Positions 1-8,561 of a DNA stretch of 64,000 nucleotides are shown here, piece after piece. The notes under the pieces were generated by a model. It was not told the origin of the DNA and ran no database searches. It saw nothing but the letters and a program-made list of their open reading frames with translations. The DNA lies in contig CBDBIU010000004.1 in the NCBI GenBank assembly GCA_965206025.1, positions 2,046,001 to 2,110,000 of the forward strand, given 5' to 3'. Both the position numbers and the translations under genes were made by a program. Positions within the stretch are counted from its first letter, which is position 1; each line of letters begins with the position of its first letter. The stretch is from G963668345 sp965206025 (GTDB lineage Bacteria > Acidobacteriota > Terriglobia > Bryobacterales > UBA6623).

Positions 1-1709
1 TGGCGTTCAAACTCGGCCAGCAGTGTCGGCATGGAGACGACTTTATTGATGAAGTGCTCGAAATGGTGGCTGCCCCAGCGGATGGGCAGCGATGAAATGG
101 TTCCCGCCAAATCCGGATGGTGCTTGTCGATGTGGCGAAGCTGGCTACGCCAACTGTGGGCCGCGTGTCTCTCGATCGGATCCTCTCCTTCCGGCAACTC
201 CGGCTCCGGCGAGAGGGCAACGCCGCCGGAAGGCTCTTGGGCGCCGATCACGCGATCGTAGATTTCGGTCACATCGGTCAAGTGCGCCTTCACCTGGCCG
301 AGCAGTCTCGGCCCGGTACTTTGCGGCGAAGCCTCGCCGTGCATTCTGCGGCTGAGCAGCATTTGGGCTTCTTCTTTGTCGGGGATGGTGTGCGTTTGGC
401 GATCGTGCTCGAGTTGCAAACGGTGTTCGAGGGATCGCAAGTAGACGTAGGCGGCATTGAGCTTGGAGTAGTCCGGCGTCGAGAGGTACCCTTTATCCCT
501 GAGCCGGTGGAGCGCATAAAGAGTACCGCCGCTTCGTACCCAGCGATCGCGCCCTCCGTAGAGCCGCTGCATGCACTGCACCAAGAACTCGATATCGCGT
601 ATGCCGCCGCGAGCCAACTTCACGTTGAGGCCCGCCTTGGCGCGCAGCCCCAGATCTCGCCGGATCCGGTCCCTGGTTTGGGCCATTCGCTCTACGGTCG
701 AGAAGTCCGTGGTTGTCCGGTAGATCAAATCCTCGACCATTTTTAGAAAGCCGTTTCCCAGGCGCGGCGATCCCGCGGCCGGACGCGCCTTGATGAGCAT
801 CTGCAGTTCCCAATCCCGAGCGCGGCCGTGATAGTACTGCATCATGGACTGAAGCGGCAGCACGAGTTCTCCCATGCTTCCCTCGGGCCGGAGCCGCAGG
901 TCGATCCGGTAGCAAGACCCTTCCACTGTCCGGTGGGAGAGAACCGACGTCAGACGGTGAGCAAGCTGGGTGACGAAGTCACGGTTTGAAACCCGGATCG
1001 GCCCGGCCGTTTCACCGTCATCGGTGTAGAGAAACATGAGGTCGATGTCAGAACTGTAGTTGAGCTCGAGGGCGCCTAGTTTCCCCAGCGCCAAGACAGC
1101 GAACTCGCACTCGATCGGCCCGGTTTCAGCCGGCGCCAGCGGCCGCCCAAACCGTCGTAAGAGTTGCTGTTGGACCTGCTCTTGCGCGCCCTGCAAGACC
1201 GCGTCCGCGAGGTTGGACAACTCCAGGGTGACCTCGGCCAGGGTGGCCAGGCCCAGAAGATCGCGCAGCGCAATGCGTAGAACGTGCATTCTCTTGAAGC
1301 GTCCTAGAGTCCGCGCCACATCCTCATCGCTCAAAGACGCGTCCAACCAGCCGAGGTCTGAGCGAAACTCATCGCGCGAGAGCACTCGATACAGCTTCTC
1401 TTCCCCCAGCGTCCATTCCAGCAACTCAGGATAGCGGTAGAGAGTTTCCGCCAAGAAATGGCTGTGAGAGAAAATCGTCAGCGCGGCCTGGAGGCGGCTG
1501 GCTGGAAAAAACAGTTGCCTGAGAGGCTGACCGCAGATCTTGGCGTAGCGCTCAAGATGGTTGAGCGCCGAATCGGGATCGGGAACCTGCCGGATGAGAA
1601 GTTCCAGAGTCTCCAAACCCATCTCCGGAAGCTGAGGCTCCAGGCTCCTGATGTTCTTCCGCGCCCCGACCGGGTCTCGGAACTCGATTCCCTCAAAAAG
1701 TGGACCCAC
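1..1709 (-). CDS. glnE: Bifunctional glutamine synthetase adenylyltransferase/adenylyl-removing enzyme, partial (3' end outside window)
   Basis: GlnE adenylylates and deadenylylates glutamine synthetase in response to nitrogen status. The minus-strand frame stays open to the left edge. It contains the GlnE nucleotidyltransferase signature GKLGALELNYSSDIDLMFLY, then RLRPEG and LARGGIRDIEFLVQ, so the N-terminal adenylyl-removing domain and part of the linker are present; the C-terminal domain lies outside. The start is uncertain. GTG at 1709 begins VGPLFEGIEFRDPVGARKNI, where family-like sequence starts. The frame stays open upstream to about 1853, but that part runs through a MITE-like repeat (1748-1937), so I prefer the downstream start. 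An ATG at about 1622 is a further alternative. No partner gene is adjacent. Confidence 0.88.
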   Translation of the reverse strand, partial: MGPLFEGIEFRDPVGARKNIRSLEPQLPEMGLETLELLIRQVPDPDSALNHLERYAKICGQPLRQLFFPASRLQAALTIFSHSHFLAETLYRYPELLEWTLGEEKLYRVLSRDEFRSDLGWLDASLSDEDVARTLGRFKRMHVLRIALRDLLGLATLAEVTLELSNLADAVLQGAQEQVQQQLLRRFGRPLAPAETGPIECEFAVLALGKLGALELNYSSDIDLMFLYTDDGETAGPIRVSNRDFVTQLAHRLTSVLSHRTVEGSCYRIDLRLRPEGSMGELVLPLQSMMQYYHGRARDWELQMLIKARPAAGSPRLGNGFLKMVEDLIYRTTTDFSTVERMAQTRDRIRRDLGLRAKAGLNVKLARGGIRDIEFLVQCMQRLYGGRDRWVRSGGTLYALHRLRDKGYLSTPDYSKLNAAYVYLRSLEHRLQLEHDRQTHTIPDKEEAQMLLSRRMHGEASPQSTGPRLLGQVKAHLTDVTEIYDRVIGAQEPSGGVALSPEPELPEGEDPIERHAAHSWRSQLRHIDKHHPDLAGTISSLPIRWGSHHFEHFINKVVSMPTLLAEFER

Positions 1710-1747
1710 TGCTTCTGAAGATAGCGCAGCCGGCTCGGGTTCACCGA

Positions 1748-1937
1748 ACCCGCGTTTCTCACCACGACCGCGGTGAATGACGCTGAAAGGCCCGGCGGCC
1801 ACGGCTCCTAGCAACAGTTTGTGTACATCGCGCAGCGTACAGTATGTCGGCAAGCGGGGGCGATGAATCGCGCCCCTACATCCCTGACGGCGGGCATTTG
1901 CTTCCCCTCCGAACGGCTGCTGGTGAGAAAAGCGGGC
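1748..1937 (-). mobile_element. Degraded copy of the GCCCGC-ended TA-target MITE family
   Basis: One end reads TGGTGAGAAAAGCGGGC followed by TA (1938-1939). The other, imperfect, reads ACCCGCGTTTCTCACCAC. The 190-bp spacing matches the intact copies elsewhere in the window. An internal palindrome, GCGATTCATCGC with a GGGGC/GCCCC border (1856-1879), and the preceding sequence GCCGTCAGGGATG are shared with the copy at 19857. It abuts the 5' end of glnE and may have displaced the original promoter or start. Confidence 0.6.
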
Positions 1938-2175
1938 TAGGAACTGCTGCCGCCGGCTGCCGGCTCTGCGATACCGCGGAGCACCGTGGCTCGGGGAATC
2001 AGGTCCCTCGGGCCGCTGGAATTGGATGTTTGGGTTCGATTTCTTATAATGACATCGCGTGGAAAACGGTCGTGCCGGGCGATCGTGCACCGAAACCCGG
2101 CGTGAAAAAAAAGGAACAGGAAAGCTCTGCCCCGCGTCGGTGTGGTAGAGGGAAAGGGCGAAGGGAGGTAGTCTT

Positions 2176-3027
2176 TTGCCAGCAAGGCTGATTGCGTTTG
2201 CCGGCCGAGCAAGAACCGCGTCACCGGTTTTAGCCATTCTAGCGGCGGGTCTGGTCTTGGGGACAAGTCATCTCACCTTGGCCGCCCAAACTCGGCAGGA
2301 GAGGGCCAAACATTTGCTCGACCAATGTTTGGAGGCGCTCGGGGGCGACGCTTTCCTCAACGTGAAGAATATGGTCCAGAAGGGCCGCGCGTACTCCTTC
2401 CGCCGGCAGAATCTTCGCGGCTTGGCCGTCATGTCCGTCTTTACCCGCTTCGAGCCGATGCGCGAATCGGACGACCCGAATTGGCTTCCCGTCAGCAGGC
2501 GGGAGGTCTACACGGAGAAAGGCGACTATTACGTCTTGTTTCAAAACGGCCAGGGCTGGGAAGTGACCTACCAAGGGGCCAGGCCTCTTCCCGAAGATTC
2601 GTTGCACAGATATCGGGAGTCCACTCGCCGGGACATCTTCTACATCCTGCGCTATCGCTTCAACGAGCCGGACATGTACTTCTATTACGCCGGCACCGAG
2701 ATCATCGACAACGTGCCCACTCACGCCATAGAGATCGTCGACGGCCGGGGCGAGGCCGTGACCGTGCACTTAAGAATGTCGGACAACCTTCCGGTGCAGC
2801 AGGTTTATCTTCGCCGGGACCCGAAGACCAGAATCCCCTACGAGGAGAAATCACTTTTCTCGAAATACCGCAAGGTAGGCCGGGTGACCGTGCCCTGGAA
2901 TGTTGAGCGCCGCCGCGACGACTCCAAAATCTTTGAACTGTTCGGTCGGACAGCCGAAATTGACCGTGCGCCGGCTGAAATGTTCGCTCTCAAGAAAAAG
3001 CTAGCGATCCTTCCCCCTAAGCCCTAG
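2176..3027 (+). CDS. Exported protein of unknown function, possibly LolA-like
   Basis: A 283-residue protein that I do not recognise as a named family. The TTG start at 2176 is supported by a strong Shine-Dalgarno, AAGGGAGGT, about six bases upstream. Residues 1-36 look like a signal peptide (basic n-region, then hydrophobic ILAAGLVLG, then small residues near AAQ), so export is expected. The body is rich in beta-type stretches (YYVLFQNGQGWEVTY, DMYFYYAGTEIIDN) and resembles outer-membrane lipoprotein-sorting proteins of the LolA type in outline; that link is inference. The stop codon TAG overlaps the TA at the border of a GCCCGC repeat end. uvrC follows about 100 bp downstream in the same direction. 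Confidence 0.7.
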   Translation: MPARLIAFAGRARTASPVLAILAAGLVLGTSHLTLAAQTRQERAKHLLDQCLEALGGDAFLNVKNMVQKGRAYSFRRQNLRGLAVMSVFTRFEPMRESDDPNWLPVSRREVYTEKGDYYVLFQNGQGWEVTYQGARPLPEDSLHRYRESTRRDIFYILRYRFNEPDMYFYYAGTEIIDNVPTHAIEIVDGRGEAVTVHLRMSDNLPVQQVYLRRDPKTRIPYEEKSLFSKYRKVGRVTVPWNVERRRDDSKIFELFGRTAEIDRAPAEMFALKKKLAILPPKP

Positions 3028-3056
3028 CCCGCTTTTCTCACCACGTGGCGAGGCGA
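3027..3056 (+). repeat. Solo left end of the GCCCGC MITE family
   Basis: About 30 bp (GCCCGCTTTTCTCACCACGT and a GGCGAGGCGAA continuation) are identical to the left ends of the full copies at 18155 and 29819. No matching right end was found nearby. It lies directly on the stop codon of the upstream gene. Confidence 0.65.
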
Positions 3057-3128
3057 ATCCCGGGCGCGAGCGATTCCGGCGAGGTTTCGGAAAACCCCTC
3101 TGCTAGAATCGAAGCAAGTTCCTTCCCT

Positions 3129-4958
3129 ATGGCGGTTGCCCCGCACCTGGACCGGCTCAAACAACGAGCCGCCGGTTTACCGACCTCCCCCGGAGTTTAT
3201 TTATACAAGAATGCCGCGGGGAGGGTCATCTACGTCGGCAAAGCGAAGAGCCTGCGCGACAGGGTGCGAAGCTACTTCGTGGACGAGCGCTTGTCGGACG
3301 CCAAGACCGGCAGCCTGCTGGCCGAAGCTCGCGACATCGACTACATCGCCGTTGCCAATGAAAAGGAAGCGCTGGCTCTCGAAAACAACCTGATCAAACA
3401 ACGTCAGCCGCGATTCAATGTTCTGTTGCGCGACGACAAGACCTACCCCTACATCAAGCTGACCAAGGAACGTTTTCCGCGGGTGTACGTCACCCGAAGA
3501 CTCAAAAAGGACGGCTCGGCCTATTTCGGCCCTTACTTTCCCGCTAACTTAGCGCATCGGCTGGTGAACTTCATCCACCGCTATTTCAAGATCCCGTCTT
3601 GCCGCGTCGACTTGACCCGCTTCCACCCGCGGCCGTGTCTGGAGTATCACATTCATCGCTGCTGGGGGCCGTGTGTAGAGAGCCTGACGACCGATGAAAT
3701 CTATACCCGAGCCGCAGAGGACGTTCGCATGTTCCTCGAAGGCCGGCGGAGCGAATTGGTCGGCGAGCTGCGATCGCGCATGCTGGAAGCTTCCCAAAGG
3801 ACGGAATTCGAACAGGCGGGTGCCTTGCGAGACCTCATCTCGACCGTCGACGAGCTGAGCGAGCGGCAGCGCGTGGCCGCCGTTGAGGGCCGTGACATCG
3901 ACATTTTCGGGATCTGCGCGGAAACGCCGCTTGTGGCGGTGAACTTATTTCACGTGCGCAACGGCCGCATCGTCGACCGCCGAGAGTTCTACTGGGAAGA
4001 TGCGCGCGAGCCGCGCACCGCCGAGTTCCTATCGGCCCTGCTAAAACAGATCTACCTCGGCCAACAATACGTCCCCTCGCTGGTCCACGTTCCGGTCGGA
4101 TTTGACGACCAGGCGGCGCTTCAAGAATTATTGACGGAAAAACGCGGGCGCAAGGTCGAGATTGCCGTGCCGCGGCGTGGTCCGAAGAAGTCGATGCTCG
4201 AGCTTGTACAGAGCAATACGCGGCACTGTTTTGAACAGCGGTTCCACGTGATGAAACCGACTCCCAAGGTAATGATGGCGGCGCTCATGGATGCCCTCAG
4301 CCTGCCTGACAGTCCGGCTCGGATTGAGTGTTTCGACATTTCTCACATCCAGGGCAGCGACACCGTAGCGTCGATGGTGGTCTGGGCGAACGGGAAGATG
4401 AAAAGGTCGGACTACCGCAAGTTCATTCTCAAAGGGGTGATGGGAATCGACGATTTCGCTTCGATGCAGGAGGTCGTCGACCGCCGCTACCGCCGGCTGC
4501 GGGAGGAGGACAAGCCCATGCCGGGGCTAGTCCTGGTTGATGGAGGCAGCGGACAGCTCCATGCCGCCGCTCGGGCGCTGGCTGAACTCGGCATCATCAA
4601 CCAGCCGTTGGCGGCCATCGCCAAACGCGAAGAGACGATCTTCGTTGAAGGCCAAGAAGACGAGCCCATCCGACTCGATCGTTTTTCTCCGCTCCTGCAC
4701 CTGGTCCAAATGATTCGCGATGAGGCGCATCGGTTTGCCGTGCGTTTCCACCGCGGCCGCCGGCACTCCCGCCAACTCACGTCCGCGCTGCTCGAAATTC
4801 CCGGAGTCGGCGAAAGAACAGTCCAAAAGCTATTGCGAAACTTCGGAAGCCTCGAACAGGTGCGCGGCGCGGGCCTCGAAGAGCTGGCGGCGGTCGTCCA
4901 TCGAAAACAGGCGCAACGCATCCGGCAGTTTCTTGCCCACGACCGGGCCCAATCCTAG
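3129..4958 (+). CDS. uvrC: Excinuclease ABC subunit C
   Basis: UvrC makes the dual incisions in nucleotide excision repair together with UvrA and UvrB in the cytoplasm. The N-terminal GIY-YIG nuclease is visible (GVYLYK at residue 22, VIYVGKAKSLRDR from 33). A UvrB-binding UVR segment lies near residues 205-240. The RNase H-like endonuclease has IECFDISHIQG and LVLVDGGSGQLHAA, and a C-terminal tandem helix-hairpin-helix reads LLEIPGVGERTVQKLLRNFGS. From the ATG at 3129 the protein is 609 residues, the usual UvrC length. The frame is open upstream to 3045, but the extra 28 residues are not family-like. It stands alone rather than in an obvious operon. Confidence 0.95.
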   Translation: MAVAPHLDRLKQRAAGLPTSPGVYLYKNAAGRVIYVGKAKSLRDRVRSYFVDERLSDAKTGSLLAEARDIDYIAVANEKEALALENNLIKQRQPRFNVLLRDDKTYPYIKLTKERFPRVYVTRRLKKDGSAYFGPYFPANLAHRLVNFIHRYFKIPSCRVDLTRFHPRPCLEYHIHRCWGPCVESLTTDEIYTRAAEDVRMFLEGRRSELVGELRSRMLEASQRTEFEQAGALRDLISTVDELSERQRVAAVEGRDIDIFGICAETPLVAVNLFHVRNGRIVDRREFYWEDAREPRTAEFLSALLKQIYLGQQYVPSLVHVPVGFDDQAALQELLTEKRGRKVEIAVPRRGPKKSMLELVQSNTRHCFEQRFHVMKPTPKVMMAALMDALSLPDSPARIECFDISHIQGSDTVASMVVWANGKMKRSDYRKFILKGVMGIDDFASMQEVVDRRYRRLREEDKPMPGLVLVDGGSGQLHAAARALAELGIINQPLAAIAKREETIFVEGQEDEPIRLDRFSPLLHLVQMIRDEAHRFAVRFHRGRRHSRQLTSALLEIPGVGERTVQKLLRNFGSLEQVRGAGLEELAAVVHRKQAQRIRQFLAHDRAQS

Positions 4959-4995
4959 AAGTCTAGCCCAGAGAGCGAAATTCGGCGCTTTGGGC

Positions 4996-6495
4996 TTACC
5001 GAGACCCCGCGAACTCGCTGTGCTTCCTGCCGAACTGCCGGTAGATCAGCAGCCCGATCCCCAGCCAGACGACGAAACGAATCCACGTCTCAAGCGGCAA
5101 TCCCAGCATCAGCAGGAAGCACGCCGCGATCGAAAACAGCGGAACGGCGGGGACTCCCGGGACGCGAAACGCGCGCTTTCTCTCCGGTTGGGTCCTGCGA
5201 AGAACGAGGACTCCGGCGGATACGACCGCGAAGGCAAACAACGTCCCGATGCTCGCCAGGTCCGCGAACGTGCCGATGTCCCACACCCCGGCCGGGATGC
5301 CGACGAACAGCCCCGCCACCCAGGTGCTGACGTGCGGCGTTCTGTACTTGGGATGCACGCGGGAAAATGTCGCCGGCAGTAAGCCGTCCCGCGACATCGC
5401 GAACCAAATACGCGCCTGTCCGTACTGGTAGACCATCAGCGAGGAGATCATCCCCACAACCGCTCCTACGCCCACTACCTGGCGGATCGAAGTAAACCCG
5501 AGCGTCTTCAAGGCGTTGACCACCGGGGCCGCGTTTCCCAGCTCCCGCCAGTTCACGATGCCCGTCAGCACCACGGCGACCGACACATAGAGCACCGCGC
5601 AGGCAACCAACGTACTGATAATGCCGATCGGAAGGTCTCGCTGGGGATGGCGGCACTCTTCGGCTGCTGTTGAGACCGAATCAAAGCCGATATAGGTAAA
5701 AAAGACGATCGCCGATCCGGTGAGCAATCCCTGCAAGCCATTCGGGAGAAACGGTTGGTAGTTCGCCGTGTCAATGGCGGGAGCGGCTCCGAAGACGAAG
5801 ATCAGGATCGCCGCCACCTTGACAAGAACCATGACGTTGTTCGTCCGCGCGCTTTCTCGCACCCCGCGCACGAGCAGCACCGTGAGGACCATCAAAACCA
5901 CAAAAGCCGGCAGGTTGAAGATGGCCCCCGTGAAATCCCCGGACTCAATGGGCGGACGGCTCCATGCCGCGGGCAGGTGAAAACCGAACAGGCTGTCTAA
6001 AAGATCGTTGAAGTAAGCGGAGAAGCCGACCGCGACCGCCATGTTTGAGACCGCATACTCGAGAATCAGATCCCAGCCGATCATCCAGGCGATCAGCTCC
6101 CCCAGCGTGGCGTAGGCAAACGTGTAGGCGCTGCCGGCGACCGGGATCATCGAAGCCAACTCGGCATAGCACAGAGCCGCGAAGCCACAGACAACCGCCG
6201 TCAAAAGGAACGACAGCGAGATGCCCGGACCCGCGCCCGGCCGTCCGAAGGTCGAAACGGCGCCGCTGCCATGGAGAATCAAATCCAGTAGCGGCGCTTT
6301 TACCATGGAGGGGACGGAGACCGATTCTCCCGCCGCCGCCGTTCCCGTCAGGACAAAGATTCCGGTACCGATGACCGCCCCAATACCCAGGCCGATCAGG
6401 CTCCAAGGACCCAGCAGGCGGCGCAAACGTCGCGCGGGGTCTTGGGACTCCTCCAGCAGTCGGTCGATACTCTTGGTGCGGAAAATCTGGCGCAT
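4996..6495 (-). CDS. APC-superfamily amino acid permease (cationic amino acid transporter type)
   Basis: A cytoplasmic-membrane amino acid transporter with about 12-13 predicted hydrophobic helices. The first helix carries the APC glycine-rich motif SLIGLGIGAVIGTGIFVLTG. Later motifs such as SFLLTAVVCGFAALCYAELA, GSAYTFAYATLGE and FFTYIGFDSVSTAAEE are typical of the CAT/YfnA branch. The ATG at 6495 (MRQIFRTKSID) is preferred and gives about 499 residues. The frame extends to 6636, but that would overlap the divergent NicO gene, and the added residues lack transporter character. ATG at 6513 is a possible alternative. The substrate cannot be read from sequence. Confidence 0.88.
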   Translation of the reverse strand: MRQIFRTKSIDRLLEESQDPARRLRRLLGPWSLIGLGIGAVIGTGIFVLTGTAAAGESVSVPSMVKAPLLDLILHGSGAVSTFGRPGAGPGISLSFLLTAVVCGFAALCYAELASMIPVAGSAYTFAYATLGELIAWMIGWDLILEYAVSNMAVAVGFSAYFNDLLDSLFGFHLPAAWSRPPIESGDFTGAIFNLPAFVVLMVLTVLLVRGVRESARTNNVMVLVKVAAILIFVFGAAPAIDTANYQPFLPNGLQGLLTGSAIVFFTYIGFDSVSTAAEECRHPQRDLPIGIISTLVACAVLYVSVAVVLTGIVNWRELGNAAPVVNALKTLGFTSIRQVVGVGAVVGMISSLMVYQYGQARIWFAMSRDGLLPATFSRVHPKYRTPHVSTWVAGLFVGIPAGVWDIGTFADLASIGTLFAFAVVSAGVLVLRRTQPERKRAFRVPGVPAVPLFSIAACFLLMLGLPLETWIRFVVWLGIGLLIYRQFGRKHSEFAGSR

Positions 6496-6617
6496 GGCCC
6501 GAGGCACCATCATAGCCGGGACGGGCGGGTCTGCGGTAAGGAAGCGGTCGCGAGGACATGGGGAGCGCCATGGCCTTCCATCGTTAGTCGCCCCGTCAGT
6601 TACAATATTCGTGCCCG

Positions 6618-7550
6618 ATGCGCCTTCAACCTTCAACGCTTTTGAGATTGCCGGCGGCGGCAGTCTTGCTCGCGGCGCCCCTGTTGGCGCTGCCGCAAGG
6701 GATCCCCCACGACGATGGCGAGATGGGAGAAGCGCTCAAGTCCCTCTTGCGCGTCTCGGACCCCAGCACAGGCTTCTTGGTCGCCGCGCTGGGCGTGGCC
6801 TTTCTGGCCGGGGCGGCGCACGCCCTCACCCCGGGACACGGCAAGGCCATCGTCGCCGCCTACTTGGCGGGCTCTCGGGGCACGGTTTGGGACGCAGTCT
6901 ACCTGGGAAGCGTCGTCACCGTTACGCATACAGCGACGGTGTTTATCCTCGGACTGATAACGCTCTACGCCACGCAGCATTTCCTGATGGAGGAAATCTA
7001 TGCCTGGCTGTCGGTTTCGAGCGGTTTGCTGATTGCCGCTATAGGGGGTTGGCTGCTCCGTGCTCGCTGGCGATCGTTTCGATCGGGCGACGCGGACCAT
7101 GGTCATGCACACTCCCATTCTCACGGGTCGTTCGGTCACCACACCCATGTTCATCCCCACCCCAGCGAGTCCGGGGACTCCGCCGAAAACCAAGCTCACG
7201 AACACGGCCATACGCACGATCCCCCGCCCGCGGCGGGGCGCGGAAGTCTGCTTTCGCTCGGCATTTCGGGAGGGCTGGTGCCCTGTCCGGAAGCGCTGGC
7301 CGTGCTGCTGATCTCGTTTAGCGTGAATAGGCTGGTTTTCGGGCTGATCATCTTGGTTGCTTTTAGCCTCGGTCTCGCGGCGGTGCTGATCGCCATCGGC
7401 GTCGCCATGGTGTTAGCGGGTCCGACCCTCGAACGCTTCTCGAAGGACGGGCCGCTCATGCGCGCCCTGCCGCTGGGCAGCGCCGTGATCGTGACCATGC
7501 TGGGACTAGCCATTCTCTACAAAGCCGCCTCGGATACGGGGCTGCTCTAG
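6618..7550 (+). CDS. NicO/RcnA-type nickel/cobalt transporter
   Basis: A predicted inner-membrane metal transporter of the NicO superfamily, probably exporting Ni2+ or Co2+. A signal-like first helix is followed by the family signature HALTPGHGK (residues 69-77) and a second conserved segment, TVTHTATVF. A cytoplasmic loop at about residues 161-200 is strikingly His-rich (HGHAHSHSHG, HEHGHTH), the expected metal-binding region of RcnA-like exporters. The C-terminal half has GGLVPCPEALAVLL and three more hydrophobic helices. It is transcribed divergently from the permease gene. I saw no RcnR-like regulator nearby. Confidence 0.88.
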   Translation: MRLQPSTLLRLPAAAVLLAAPLLALPQGIPHDDGEMGEALKSLLRVSDPSTGFLVAALGVAFLAGAAHALTPGHGKAIVAAYLAGSRGTVWDAVYLGSVVTVTHTATVFILGLITLYATQHFLMEEIYAWLSVSSGLLIAAIGGWLLRARWRSFRSGDADHGHAHSHSHGSFGHHTHVHPHPSESGDSAENQAHEHGHTHDPPPAAGRGSLLSLGISGGLVPCPEALAVLLISFSVNRLVFGLIILVAFSLGLAAVLIAIGVAMVLAGPTLERFSKDGPLMRALPLGSAVIVTMLGLAILYKAASDTGLL

Positions 7551-7606
7551 GCTAAACGGCTAACCGTCCCGTAAGGTTGCCTACACGAGCGTACGTCAAG
7601 CGATTA

Positions 7607-7803
7607 AGGCGCCACGTGGTGAGAAATGCGGGCTAGGACAAACAGGAGTGTTTGTCCCTACTGGGTCGGCCGATTTTAGTAGGGACCGGCACTCCTGCCG
7701 GTCCCGGGTTACCTATGTCCCTGTCTGCTCACGCAATGAATTGCGCCCCTACGTTTGAACGCGAGATACTCAAGCCCGTCAGTGGGGGCGCGATTCATCG
7801 CCT
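7607..7803. repeat. Repeat cluster: MITE end plus three REP-like palindromes
   Basis: The roughly 300-bp gap between the NicO gene and the VOC gene holds repeats and no credible gene. It has a MITE right end (CACGTGGTGAGAAATGCGGGC then TA, to 7635). Then comes the hairpin GGACAAACA-GGAG-TGTTTGTCC (7636-7657), followed by GGGACCGGCA-CTCC-TGCCGGTCCC (7682-7705), and a GGGGGCGCGATTCATCGC palindrome near 7784-7801. The two middle hairpins share complementary 4-base loops (GGAG and CTCC). The cluster lies between convergent genes and could act as a terminator or insulator. Confidence 0.65.
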
Positions 7804-7852
7804 CCGCAGTTGGCCGCCCTCCGTAACCGTATTTGCGAAATGATGCACTGAG

Positions 7853-8368
7853 TTACGGATACATGTTGGCGCACTCGCCGAGCACTTCGGGGAAGTCAAG
7901 AAGTTCGACGGTCGTGCCGAGCTTCTTTTCGGTATCGAAGTAGTCGAAGCGGCCGTCTCGATTCTCGCCCAGAATCGGGCCGCCTTGGGTGTGGGGGAAC
8001 CCTTCGTCGATCAGCGTGTTGCAGGCGCGGTCATGGTCCTGGTCGACGAAGAAGCCGATGTGGTGGACCCCTTCCCCATGTTTGTCGAGAAACTCCTTAT
8101 AGATCGTCTCGCCTCGTTGGCATTCGAGCAGCTCGAGAACCCCTGTCCCGATTTTGCCCATGCCCACCGTCACGCGATAGTCGCCAGGCTGCCCTCGGTA
8201 GGTGACGCCGGGAAGCTCCTTGGTATCCACGGTATAGACTTCGAAGGGGCCGATGCCGAACAGAGAGTGGTAGCGGTCCATGGCTTCCCTCAGATCCTTG
8301 ACGATCACGCAGACCTGAATGCCGTCCTTGATCTTGATCTTATTGGTAGGAGTGTTCTGCTCTGTCAT
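7853..8368 (-). CDS. VOC-family (glyoxalase/dioxygenase fold) protein
   Basis: A 171-residue protein of the vicinal oxygen chelate superfamily, which uses a metal for isomerase, lyase or dioxygenase chemistry. The paired beta-alpha-beta modules are visible: IQVCVIVKDLREAMDRYHSLFGIGPFEVYT, then GVHHIGFFVDQDHDRACNTL and TTVELLDFPE near the end. Candidate metal ligands are a His in GVHHIGF, the Glu in GVLELLE and the Glu in TVELLD. The ATG at 8368 has GAAAGGACC upstream. It lies 194 bp downstream of the M24 gene on the same strand, separated by a palindrome, so it may belong to that catabolic operon. The substrate is unknown; methylmalonyl-CoA epimerase-like and hydroxyphenylpyruvate dioxygenase-like enzymes share this fold. 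Confidence 0.8.
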   Translation of the reverse strand: MTEQNTPTNKIKIKDGIQVCVIVKDLREAMDRYHSLFGIGPFEVYTVDTKELPGVTYRGQPGDYRVTVGMGKIGTGVLELLECQRGETIYKEFLDKHGEGVHHIGFFVDQDHDRACNTLIDEGFPHTQGGPILGENRDGRFDYFDTEKKLGTTVELLDFPEVLGECANMYP

Positions 8369-8489
8369 GGCGTCTTGAGGTCCTTTCAAAAATCGGCGTC
8401 TGCCCCATGCCGGCAACAAAGCAATCGCGGAAACGAGATCGGATGACGGTCCCCATCTTCTTGCGAAGCAGCCGATAAACGCCGCCCAA

Positions 8490-8507
8490 GGCACGGCATG
8501 CCGTGCC
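8490..8507. repeat. REP-like perfect palindrome
   Basis: GGCACGGCATGCCGTGCC is a perfect 18-bp palindrome followed by CCTAC. The related form GTAGGGGCACGGCACGCCGT lies at 55637. It sits in the gap between the M24 and VOC genes, where it could limit readthrough or affect mRNA stability. Confidence 0.6.
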
Positions 8508-8561
8508 CCTACGGTTTCACAACCGTGTCGGGGCGGGCACGGGTTCGCCCCACGAAAGTCG

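Noticed and set aside
493..915. Long ORFs in other frames inside glnE and similar shadows in uvrC, the RND pump and zwf
   Set aside because: They overlap strongly supported genes and show no domain motifs; they are expected from high GC content.
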